From: Bacillota bacterium
Lineage (GTDB): Bacteria > Bacillota > Clostridia > Christensenellales > Pumilibacteraceae
Length of the DNA stretch: 13,627 bases
Assembly (NCBI GenBank): GCA_009780875.1
Contig: WQZE01000016.1
Location: 1-13,627, forward strand
Direction of reading: 5' to 3'
Under the pieces are notes generated by a model. That model saw only the letters and a program-made list of their open reading frames with translations, made no database searches and was not told where the DNA came from. The first letter of the stretch is position 1; the number at the start of each line of letters is the position of its first letter. Made by a program: the position numbers and the translations under genes. This document shows positions 1-6,127 of this stretch, piece after piece.

Positions 1-86
1 GAATTGGTAATTTGTAAATGTTGTAAGGGTGTTTTTTGTGTGTGGCTGAATTTTGTGGAGCCTGTACACAAAAGGAATGAAACACG

Positions 87-102
87 CTTTGCAAAGTATA
101 AT
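87..102 (+). promoter_or_regulatory. Candidate -10 box with adjoining palindrome, upstream of the MACPF lipoprotein
   Basis: A perfect TATAAT lies at 97-102, directly preceded by the 10-bp palindrome CTTTGCAAAG at 87-96. No good TTGACA-like -35 hexamer is seen at the right distance (around 74-79 the sequence is GGAATG), and there is no TG extension of the -10. If it is a promoter, it is probably weak or activator-dependent. The palindrome sits where a repressor or activator could bind. Transcription would start near 109, so the first octamer array would lie in the 5' untranslated region. The rest of 1-86 shows no gene that I can support. Confidence 0.35.
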
Positions 103-110
103 ATACAACA

Positions 111-128
111 ATGCAAATGCAAATGCAA
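111..128. repeat. Short hexamer tandem repeat (ATGCAA)x3
   Basis: Three perfect copies of ATGCAA lie directly upstream of the first octamer array. It is short and could be chance, but it abuts a clear microsatellite and may share its slippage origin. Confidence 0.5.
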
Positions 129-130
129 AA

Positions 131-194
131 CAAGTAAACAAGTAAACAAGTAAACAAGTAAACAAGTAAACAAGTAAACAAGTAAACAAGTAAA
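131..194. repeat. Octanucleotide tandem array 1, (CAAGTAAA)x8
   Basis: Eight perfect head-to-tail copies of the 8-bp unit CAAGTAAA fill 131-194 without a mismatch. It lies between the candidate -10 box (97-102) and the first ribosome binding site (234-240), so in the inferred transcript it is part of the untranslated leader. Perfect identity across all copies suggests recent slippage. Changes in copy number would change leader length in 8-nt steps. The unit is almost the same as that of array 3 at 9185-9264 (CAAG-TA-AA against CAAG-AT-AA). Confidence 0.95.
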
Positions 195-247
195 ACGCAG
201 ATATAGAAAAACAAACAAAATAAATTTTTTAAAAAAGGAGTAACGAT

Positions 248-343
248 ATGGGGCAATGGGACAATGGGACAATGGGACAATGGGGCAATGGGGCAATGGG
301 GCAATGGGGCAATGGGGCAATGGGGCAATGGGACAATGGGACA
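248..343 (+). repeat. Octanucleotide tandem array 2, (ATGGGRCA)x12, starting at an ATG
   Basis: Twelve copies of ATGGGGCA or ATGGGACA run from 248 to 343 with strict 8-bp period. The only variation is G or A at position 6; the order is G,A,A,A,G,G,G,G,G,G,A,A. Each unit contains an ATG. Because 8 is not a multiple of 3, successive ATGs occur in all three frames. The first ATG (248) lies 7 nt after a full AAGGAG at 235-240. Loss or gain of units would change the frame in which ribosomes leave the array. Low-complexity octamers of this kind are a classic substrate for slipped-strand mispairing. Read in one frame the array encodes an MGQWDNGT or MGQWGNGA octapeptide repeat. Confidence 0.95.
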
Positions 344-358
344 AGTACAAGGCAGTAG
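248..358 (+). CDS. Repeat-encoded upstream reading frame (possible leader peptide, 36 aa)
   Basis: The ATG at 248 has the best ribosome binding site in the leader, AAGGAG at 235-240 with 7-nt spacing. Translation from it reads the octamer array as four octapeptides (MGQWDNGT/MGQWGNGA type) and stops at TAG 356-358, 118 nt before the lipoprotein start. The peptide is low-complexity and has no recognisable function. It matters because the array decides the frame. With 11 units the same start would read to TGA 493-495, past the lipoprotein ATG. With 10 or 13 units it would fuse in frame with the lipoprotein. It could instead be a chance frame created by the repeat; the strong Shine-Dalgarno argues for at least some initiation here. 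Confidence 0.4.
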   Translation: MGQWDNGTMGQWGNGAMGQWGNGAMGQWDNGTSTRQ

Positions 359-476
359 ACCTTGTAGGAGTGAACTGCGTTCGCCCGCCCAGGCAAGACA
401 ATACCAAGTGGAAAAACAGCAAAACAAACAAAGTGGGAATCGTGGCAAACTGTGTGGGTTTGCAAAGGAGAGGACA
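344..476 (+). other. Leader segment between array 2 and the lipoprotein start, with a small hairpin
   Basis: This 133-nt stretch holds a perfect 7-bp stem, TACAAGG (346-352) with CCTTGTA (360-366), closing a 7-nt loop that contains the stop codon of the upstream frame. It also holds the Shine-Dalgarno of the lipoprotein, AAAGGAGAGG at 464-473. The frame of the lipoprotein stays open upstream to the ATG at 264 through this segment. The translated residues are basic and low-complexity and look like read-through rather than a domain. There is no poly-U run after the hairpin, so it is not an obvious terminator. Confidence 0.45.
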
Positions 477-3400
477 ATGCAACAAGGTAGCGTGATAAAA
501 ACTAGGGTGAGCCAGTTTGTGGCTCTATTTTTGGTTGCGGTGAGCATCTTTATGGTGGCGTGTGGAAACAAGCAAGACAAGGCGGATGATGGGCTTGTCA
601 AGAATGTAAAAATCACAACTACGGTGCAAGACGCAGTGAGTTATGGCAAGAACATTTTGTCTTGGGACAAGGTGAGTGGCGTGGATGGGTACAGTATCAA
701 GGCGAGTGAGTATCAGTTTTTTGAGACTACGGATACGAGTTTTGACCTTGGGGAGTTGCAACTTGGGGATTATCAGTTGCAAGTGGCGGGGTATCACAAG
801 GATGACTCAGACGTTGGGTATAGGGCGAATGAGTACAGCAAGCCCATACCGTACCAATCCTATGGCAGAGTGACCACAGCGAGTACGGGTGGCACGACAC
901 GGAGTGATAGTGGATTGTTTGGGGCGATGGATGAGGTGTCTGTTGGGTCAAGTTATTTGGGGCGTGGCTTTGATATGATAAACAGCAATTTGGTCAACCG
1001 CAAAACGGTCTTGCGTACGCCCATTTTTGACGGCAACAAACTCAAAGCACAGCCCGTGGTCAAGGATGTAGAGTACGCAACCAAGGTGATTGACACCTAC
1101 AACGAGAGTGCTACTCAGTTTTTGGAGGACCTCAACGGCAAACTCAACCTCAGTGCCAATGGGTATTGGGGTAGTGCATCTATGTCTTCTACCTTTGGTA
1201 CTACGAGTGAGAGCAAGGAGTTTCATTCCTTCAAGATGTTGGATGCCTATGTGCACAGTTATACGCTGAGTCTGCAAAGTGATATACCTGTCTTGCGTGA
1301 CATTGTGACCAATGACTTTTTTGCGGATTTGTACAGCAAGCAAGTGTCTCCTGCGCAACTCATGGAAAAATACGGCACGCACTTTGTGATGGGTGTGGAT
1401 ATGGGTGGAAGACTCCAAAGCACCTACTTGTTGGAGTCCAATGAGCAATCCAGTATTGACAGCGTGAGTGCCTCTATCAGTACGCAGTTCAACTACGGTG
1501 TAGGTGGTGGTTCTGTGGGCGGAGAAGTGGATTGGAGAAAAGAGGCAAGCAGCAAGGGTGTCACACACAACACAGAGATTTGGGTATTGGGTGGTGATTC
1601 TCGGGCTGAGGACGGCACGATATTTGATTTTAGCAGTGATGACAAGGTGCGTGACTACTATGCACAATGGGCGGATACTTTGCGTTATGCCCCTGCTTTG
1701 ATGGGGCTTGGCAGTAGCCAAGATATCATCCCGCTTTGGGCACTCATTGATGGACTCAATGACAAGCCAGAGTACAGTTGGACCTACCAAGATGGTACAA
1801 GTGTCAATTCTTTGACACGGTCTGCGCAATTGCAAGAATATTTTTATCAGTATGGCAGGGAGAGTTATGTTCGTTTTATGAATGGCTATGGCAAGGATGT
1901 ATCTTTGCCCAAGTCTATCACCAATGTGACGGTCAACAGGCAAAGTACGACCGTGGATACTGAAACGGGTAGGAATGTTTTCTATGTGAGACCGGAGTTG
2001 GGTGCAAATGAAAGTCTTGACATCAACTTTGATGTATTGCCAACCAATGCAAGTTTTTTTGACAAAGAGTACAGCGTACAACCACACGACGGGGACTATT
2101 TGACGGTGTCCAAAGATGGGGTTATCAATCTTGCGGATAACGCAGAGCAACACCTTGGCGATATCGTGCAAGTCATCGTATCGGCGGGTGGCGTGAGACA
2201 AATGGTGTCTCTCAAAGTGGACAAAGTGTATGATATCACCTATGATGCGGGTGAGGGGGATTTTGGCAAAGACCCCTATGGTGTACCTATCCAACAATTG
2301 GTGGAAAAAGTGCACTATACAGAGAGTATCCAAAGCCCGAGCAAGGACAATCGTGGTAGACCTACCCAAGAACCCAAAAAAGAGGGTTTTGTGCACGATA
2401 GTTTGAAAAATTTGCGTGAGGATGAAAAACAAGAAATGGGTAATGTTGGTGTCAACTATTTTGATGGTTGGGTGGACCAGCAAGGCAAAGAGTTTGAGTT
2501 TGGGTACCAGCCCAATAGAGATATTACCCTTTTCCCAAAATGGAGAACGGAATTTTTTGAGATTACCTTTGATGCGGGAGATGGGCAGTTTGAGCACAAT
2601 GGCAGCATTTTGTCAGAGCAAACGGTCAAGTACAGGTATAATGAGCGGCCCAAGTCACTCAGTCTCTTGGGTAGGGATGACCCAGTTATGCCAGGTTTGG
2701 ATGACAACGGGGAAAGACTGGCGTTGTTTGATAGTTGGTACACGACCAAAAACAATCTGGGAAAGTTTGATTTTGAAACGAATTACCTCACCAAAGATGA
2801 AACGGTGTATGCTCAATATATACAATATAAATATTTTGTGGTAGAGTTTGATTTGGGTGGAGGGATAGGCAATGCTACCACGGGTAGGCAAAATGTAGAT
2901 GTTAGTTTTGGTGCGGAGGGTAAAGTCGTAAAACCAGCCAAAGACCCGGTCAAAGAATATTATACTTTTAAGGGATGGTACCGTTACGGGGTTGCTGAGA
3001 GTGGGGAAGACCCTAATGATTGGTACCCATGGAATTTTGAGACATCTCTAGTGAGAAGGAACACGATACTCTATGCACTGTACGACGAACCCCAAAACAA
3101 CTTGGTGACCATCAATCTAGTGGATGAAGATGGGAAAACGGTTGCCAAAGATTGGAAGTTGTGGCTCATTCCTAGTGGGCAAAAAGTGCCGTACCAAACG
3201 GATGCCGTGTACCCAGATTACAGGCTTCTTGGTTGGTACACTACGCTTTTTGGGTCAGAGAAATTCTCTTTTGATACCATTGTGACGAGTGAGTTGGTGA
3301 TTTATGGCAGGATGGAGAGTGCCAAATATGTGGTGAATTTTGACCTCAATGGTGGCAATGGGGATATTCCAAGTCAAAATCTTTTTGGAGGCGACCGAGT

Positions 3401-3986
3401 CAAGGAGCCGGTGGCACCTGAGGCGGATTATAGGGATTTTGTGCGTTGGACAACGGACAGGGGTGGCAATCAATCTTTTAATTTTGATAGCGTGCCCACA
3501 ACAAATTTGACACTCTATGCTCAATGGAAGTTGCGTGACAAAGAGGATGGGGCAGGGGAAGTAGGGGTTAGGTCAGAAACTTGGAAGGCTAGCCACGACA
3601 ACCAAACTTGGGGCGAGAGTAATGCCTTTGATACCGTACCGTATTCCAAATTCGGTCTTGATAAAAAGAGGTTGCAAAGCCTTGGATACACACATATGCA
3701 GATTTTTGTAACCCTCAATGTCGCTGAGGAAAGCGATGGGTATGAGTATATTAATTTGTACAAGACAGCCAATGCATCGGGGGCCCCTTATCAACAAATA
3801 AAGTTTGAGCACGGTGCTGGCTACAAAGAGCCGGGTTGGTATAAGCACGGTTTTACTTTTGCGGCGGAGACATTGGATCGCTTTGATGACAATTCGTTTG
3901 TGCTTAGGTACGGTTCCTCTGGTGCATTGCAAAACCGTTGGTTCCACAAAGACCTATATATCGCAGTGGTGTTTACCAAGAGATAA
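477..3986 (+). CDS. Surface lipoprotein with MACPF/perforin domain and five InlB-type B-repeats
   Basis: This 1169-aa protein is predicted to be exported, lipid-anchored and possibly pore-forming. The start at ATG 477 is chosen over the open frame from 264 because AAAGGAGAGG lies 464-473 and a complete SPII signal peptide follows (basic n-region, hydrophobic residues 14-28, lipobox FMVAC with Cys29). Residues about 40-125 resemble an Fn3 module (ILSWDKVSGVDGYSI). Residues about 150-430 are a MACPF domain: YGTHF at 299-303, six residues, then GG at 310-311, exactly the family signature, with Gly/Ser-rich segments around it as expected for the membrane-inserting hairpins. Residues about 475-583 are Ig-like (Big-type). 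Five B-repeats, ending in YAQW or a variant, span 584-691, 692-783, 784-871, 872-947 and 948-1019. Residues 1020-1169 are beta-rich and unrecognised. MACPF proteins of Bacteroides (BSAP family) kill related bacteria; here a role in antagonism or host contact is inference. Confidence 0.9.
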   Translation: MQQGSVIKTRVSQFVALFLVAVSIFMVACGNKQDKADDGLVKNVKITTTVQDAVSYGKNILSWDKVSGVDGYSIKASEYQFFETTDTSFDLGELQLGDYQLQVAGYHKDDSDVGYRANEYSKPIPYQSYGRVTTASTGGTTRSDSGLFGAMDEVSVGSSYLGRGFDMINSNLVNRKTVLRTPIFDGNKLKAQPVVKDVEYATKVIDTYNESATQFLEDLNGKLNLSANGYWGSASMSSTFGTTSESKEFHSFKMLDAYVHSYTLSLQSDIPVLRDIVTNDFFADLYSKQVSPAQLMEKYGTHFVMGVDMGGRLQSTYLLESNEQSSIDSVSASISTQFNYGVGGGSVGGEVDWRKEASSKGVTHNTEIWVLGGDSRAEDGTIFDFSSDDKVRDYYAQWADTLRYAPALMGLGSSQDIIPLWALIDGLNDKPEYSWTYQDGTSVNSLTRSAQLQEYFYQYGRESYVRFMNGYGKDVSLPKSITNVTVNRQSTTVDTETGRNVFYVRPELGANESLDINFDVLPTNASFFDKEYSVQPHDGDYLTVSKDGVINLADNAEQHLGDIVQVIVSAGGVRQMVSLKVDKVYDITYDAGEGDFGKDPYGVPIQQLVEKVHYTESIQSPSKDNRGRPTQEPKKEGFVHDSLKNLREDEKQEMGNVGVNYFDGWVDQQGKEFEFGYQPNRDITLFPKWRTEFFEITFDAGDGQFEHNGSILSEQTVKYRYNERPKSLSLLGRDDPVMPGLDDNGERLALFDSWYTTKNNLGKFDFETNYLTKDETVYAQYIQYKYFVVEFDLGGGIGNATTGRQNVDVSFGAEGKVVKPAKDPVKEYYTFKGWYRYGVAESGEDPNDWYPWNFETSLVRRNTILYALYDEPQNNLVTINLVDEDGKTVAKDWKLWLIPSGQKVPYQTDAVYPDYRLLGWYTTLFGSEKFSFDTIVTSELVIYGRMESAKYVVNFDLNGGNGDIPSQNLFGGDRVKEPVAPEADYRDFVRWTTDRGGNQSFNFDSVPTTNLTLYAQWKLRDKEDGAGEVGVRSETWKASHDNQTWGESNAFDTVPYSKFGLDKKRLQSLGYTHMQIFVTLNVAEESDGYEYINLYKTANASGAPYQQIKFEHGAGYKEPGWYKHGFTFAAETLDRFDDNSFVLRYGSSGALQNRWFHKDLYIAVVFTKR

Positions 3987-4035
3987 TATACAGCAAAATA
4001 CCTTGAAAAAATAGAGTCGTCAAAAAAACGGTCGC

Positions 4036-4071
4036 AAAAAAAGCACGCACAAAATTGTGTGTGCTTTTTTT
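4036..4071 (+). terminator. Strong intrinsic terminator of the MACPF lipoprotein gene
   Basis: The stem is GCACGCAC (4043-4050) with GTGTGTGC (4057-4064), containing one G-U pair and extendable by two A-T pairs. It is flanked by A7 on the left (4036-4042) and T7 on the right (4065-4071). It begins 49 nt after the lipoprotein stop. The A and T flanks make it able to act in both directions. Confidence 0.93.
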
Positions 4072-4318
4072 GTAAGGATTGGCTATGGTAAGATGAATGC
4101 TTTTTTAGTAGACAGTTCTTGTGGGCACTGGTACTGTCCGAACCACGGTGCCATTGCTTTGAAGGAAGAACTTTGCAATAAGGCTGCTTTTGTCACAATG
4201 CAAGGGGGGGCGGGTGGGCTTCATAAATTTTTTGGCAAGTGGGTGGGGTATGACCTCGGTGAAGCAGCGTAAAATGCAAAAAAAGTGAGGGGGAATTTGT
4301 GAAAAAGCGGATTTGTGA
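4072..4318 (+). other. Intergenic region with a bulged hairpin and a doubtful 59-codon frame
   Basis: Between terminator and next promoter I find no convincing gene. A frame from ATG 4093 to TAA 4272 would encode 59 aa with a Cys/His-rich start (SSCGHWYCPNHG), but it lacks a well-placed ribosome site and uses TTA and CTT leucine codons, unlike its neighbours. The same DNA contains an imperfect hairpin: GGCACTGGT (4124-4132) pairs with ACCA (4142-4145) and GTGCC (4148-4152) around a 2-nt bulge and a 9-nt loop. It could be a structured RNA element or a small gene; neither is proven. Confidence 0.3.
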
Positions 4319-4348
4319 TTGACAAGATGGGGGGTATTGTGGTATAGT
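4319..4348 (+). promoter_or_regulatory. SigA-type promoter for the 198-aa unknown protein
   Basis: TTGACA at 4319-4324 and TATAGT at 4343-4348 are separated by 18 nt. They lie 31 nt upstream of the start codon, giving a predicted leader of about 25 nt that contains GAGGTGAT (4368-4375). Confidence 0.75.
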
Positions 4349-4378
4349 ATAGGGGAGAAAAATTTTTGAGGTGATTTT

Positions 4379-4975
4379 TTGGATACCAAGAGATACAAAT
4401 ATTTGGGGTTGTTTGCCGAGTTGGCAAAGGTGGGCGTGAGCAATGAGGGTGAGTTGCTCGCCAAATTTGATGCTGTAATGGCGTTGAGTTTTGATTATGG
4501 TGCTGAGGTGTGGGAGTATTTGTGTATGGCGCACGAGGGTTTGGCGCAAAACAATGCAGGGTTTTCTCAGGTGCTTGGCGACAAGATTTTTGCCAAGATG
4601 TATGAGGAGAACGGTGCCAAGACCGTCAAGGTGGTTTGTGATACCGTTGCGATTGGCAAGATGGTTTTTGGATACAATCCGCAGGCCGCAAGTGATTTGG
4701 CGCAAGCCGTGGTGGCTGGGTGGCTGACGAGTGGCAAGTACGACAATGCCGACTATGCAATGGCGATGGTTGCCAAAAATATCCGTGTGGACTACACCAA
4801 GTATATGGATATTTTGGTCGCCTTTGCCATCAGTGAATGTATGGACAAAGCAAAGCAAACGGGGAGTAGACCTAGTGTGCCCAAAAAGATGGGAGAGATT
4901 TTGACCAAATTTGTGGGCAAACTCAAAGGACCAGACAAGGCAAGATTGCTGCAAAGAATCAAAGAGATTGGATAA
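4379..4975 (+). CDS. Alpha-helical protein of unknown function, TTG start
   Basis: The product is 198 aa and I do not recognise it. The start is TTG at 4379, supported by GAGGTGAT at 4368-4375 (GAGG ends 7 nt upstream) and by the promoter just before it; no in-frame ATG near the 5' end does better. The sequence appears helical throughout, rich in Ala, Lys, Val and Gly, with repeated amphipathic segments and short turns. This suggests a small helical-repeat fold. It has no signal peptide or transmembrane helix, so it should be cytosolic. The C-terminal 35 residues are strongly basic (several Lys/Arg around KFVGKLKGPDKARLLQRIK), which could favour nucleic-acid or ribosome contact, but that is inference. 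It is a single-gene unit with its own promoter and terminator. Confidence 0.8.
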   Translation: MDTKRYKYLGLFAELAKVGVSNEGELLAKFDAVMALSFDYGAEVWEYLCMAHEGLAQNNAGFSQVLGDKIFAKMYEENGAKTVKVVCDTVAIGKMVFGYNPQAASDLAQAVVAGWLTSGKYDNADYAMAMVAKNIRVDYTKYMDILVAFAISECMDKAKQTGSRPSVPKKMGEILTKFVGKLKGPDKARLLQRIKEIG

Positions 4976-4980
4976 AAGTG

Positions 4981-5011
4981 CAAGGGCAAACGGTGTTTGT
5001 CCTTGTTTTTT
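4981..5011 (+). terminator. Intrinsic terminator after the 198-aa gene
   Basis: An 11-bp stem with one G-U pair, CAAGGGCAAAC (4981-4991) with GTTTGTCCTTG (4995-5005), closes the triloop GGT and is followed by T6 (5006-5011). It begins 5 nt after the stop codon. Confidence 0.95.
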
Positions 5012-5125
5012 GTGTGAGCGTGGGGTGATTGTTGCAATCAAGGCTGTCCGTGGGCACAAAAAACTTGAAAGGTTGGAGCAATGCAAAATTGAATAAGTAA
5101 AATAATTAAAAACCGTAAAAAAGAG

Positions 5126-5154
5126 TTGATAAATATTTTTGTGTGGTATATAAT
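5126..5154 (+). promoter_or_regulatory. SigA-type promoter for the glycine-rich protein
   Basis: TTGATA at 5126-5131 and a perfect TATAAT at 5149-5154 are 17 nt apart. Transcription would begin near 5161. This rules out starting the following gene at the TTG of the -35 box, although the frame is open there. Confidence 0.8.
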
Positions 5155-5188
5155 AGTCAATAGTCATAGAGTGGAAAAGGATAACGGT

Positions 5189-5902
5189 TTGTCTTTGGTG
5201 ACCGAAAAGAATTTTGAATCAAATCTTGTGGTGACCGTAGGTGATATCTGGTTTTCAAAAGGGTTTGAATTGCATTCTGGCAACACAAGGATTGTGACAA
5301 CGGGTGGGGTAAAAGTGAGTACGCTGTTGTATGCGGATTGGAATGTGGTTGTGACGGGTGGTTATTTGTTGCGTGCAGAGATGGGTATGAGTGCAACCAA
5401 TGTTGTCTTTGACCACGCCTATGTGGATATCAAGGGCAAAGATGGGATTGCCAATGTGATGGCTGGCACTGGGTTGTATGCGGAGAGTGTGAGCCTAAAA
5501 AACGGATCCAGCGTGACTATTGTGGGCGGTAAAGGTGCGGATGCTGCTGCCAATGGTGGGGGCGGTGGTACGGGTGGTTTTGGTGTGGATTGCTTTTTGG
5601 GTGGATTTTTGATAGAAGATGGTTGTGTTGGAAACATCTATGGAGGCGACGCCGGAAAAGGTGGTAGAGGGAGTGATGGGTCAGGGATTGGAAACAGTGC
5701 CAACGGCAAGAAAGGCGGACGAGGCGGTGATGGTGGTGTAGGGGTACGGTATGGTACCGTGTTTGCAAACAATGCACAGAGCGGATTTGTGATACGGGGC
5801 GGAAAAGGTGGGGAAGGCGGTGATGGTGGCAAAGGCAACTGGTTGGGGAGTGATGGTGCCAAGGGCGACAAGGGGTCGGATGGGTTGGCGTATGCAAGGT
5901 GA
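5189..5902 (+). CDS. Glycine-rich PGRS/beta-helix-like protein, no signal peptide seen
   Basis: The frame encodes about 237 aa from TTG 5189, preceded by AAAAGG (5175-5180). GTG 5171 is the main alternative but has almost no leader or ribosome site. The N-terminal half has short repeating beta-strand segments of the type found in right-handed beta-helices (VVVTGGYLLRAEM, VSLKNGSSVTIVGG). The C-terminal half is dominated by GGxGGxGG runs and ends in collagen-like Gly-X-Y triplets (GAKGDKGSDG). Comparable Gly-rich blocks occur inside large surface proteins, yet here there is no signal peptide, transmembrane helix or anchor. It may be a remnant of a longer surface protein or a genuine small cytosolic or unconventionally exported protein. 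It has its own promoter and is followed by the fusA promoter region. Confidence 0.65.
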   Translation: MSLVTEKNFESNLVVTVGDIWFSKGFELHSGNTRIVTTGGVKVSTLLYADWNVVVTGGYLLRAEMGMSATNVVFDHAYVDIKGKDGIANVMAGTGLYAESVSLKNGSSVTIVGGKGADAAANGGGGGTGGFGVDCFLGGFLIEDGCVGNIYGGDAGKGGRGSDGSGIGNSANGKKGGRGGDGGVGVRYGTVFANNAQSGFVIRGGKGGEGGDGGKGNWLGSDGAKGDKGSDGLAYAR

Positions 5903-5994
5903 GTTTGCCAAAGTCTTGGGGACAGTAGAGATAGTAAAGGTGCGAACCAACCAAAGATTTTGAAAATCCAAAAAGTCAAACAAGGGCAAAAAGG

Positions 5995-6023
5995 TTGACA
6001 AAAATGATTTTTTGCGTTATAAT
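5995..6023 (+). promoter_or_regulatory. Perfect consensus SigA promoter for fusA
   Basis: TTGACA at 5995-6000 and TATAAT at 6018-6023 are separated by exactly 17 nt, the ideal arrangement. The predicted start near 6030 gives a leader of about 98 nt before the fusA ATG. A very strong promoter suits a highly expressed elongation factor. Confidence 0.93.
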
Positions 6024-6066
6024 AGAGAATAGCGATTGGAGAATTGCTATTCTTTTGTTTTTGTTT
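6024..6066 (+). terminator. Hairpin plus T-rich tract at the fusA transcription start
   Basis: GAATAGC (6027-6033) pairs with GCTATTC (6046-6052); the stem extends inward by four pairs to a GGAG loop and is followed by T-rich sequence with T4, T5 and T6 blocks. As DNA it looks like a terminator of the upstream glycine-rich gene. However, it lies immediately after the -10 box of the fusA promoter, so a fusA transcript begun near 6030 would still carry an 8-bp version (6030-6037 with 6042-6049) and the U-rich tract. Upstream terminator and leader attenuator are both possible. Confidence 0.6.
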
Positions 6067-6127
6067 TTTGGCGGTTTGCCATAGACATAGATAAACATAA
6101 ATATAGTAAGATAGAGGATTAAAAAAA

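Noticed and set aside
264..476. N-terminal extension of the MACPF lipoprotein from ATG 264
   Set aside because: It would place 71 low-complexity residues before a complete lipoprotein signal peptide. ATG 477 has an excellent ribosome site. It is kept only as a frame state in the phase-variation idea.
229..477. Minus-strand frame with a HCPIAPLP-type repeat protein
   Set aside because: It is the antisense translation of octamer array 2; low complexity and no ribosome site or domain.
948..2597. Long 549-codon open frame on the minus strand
   Set aside because: It is fully antisense to the MACPF lipoprotein, with no domain and unnatural composition; it reflects the codon bias of the real gene.
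4093..4272. Small Cys/His-rich frame of 59 codons
   Set aside because: No well-placed ribosome site, different codon use and no promoter right before it; not supported as a gene, mentioned only in the intergenic description.
4193..5167. Minus-strand 324-codon frame
   Set aside because: It spans a terminator and two promoters and opposes a well-supported gene; a shadow frame.
5126..5188. Start of the glycine-rich protein at TTG 5126
   Set aside because: This TTG belongs to the -35 box and the -10 box follows, so this part is not transcribed from that promoter.
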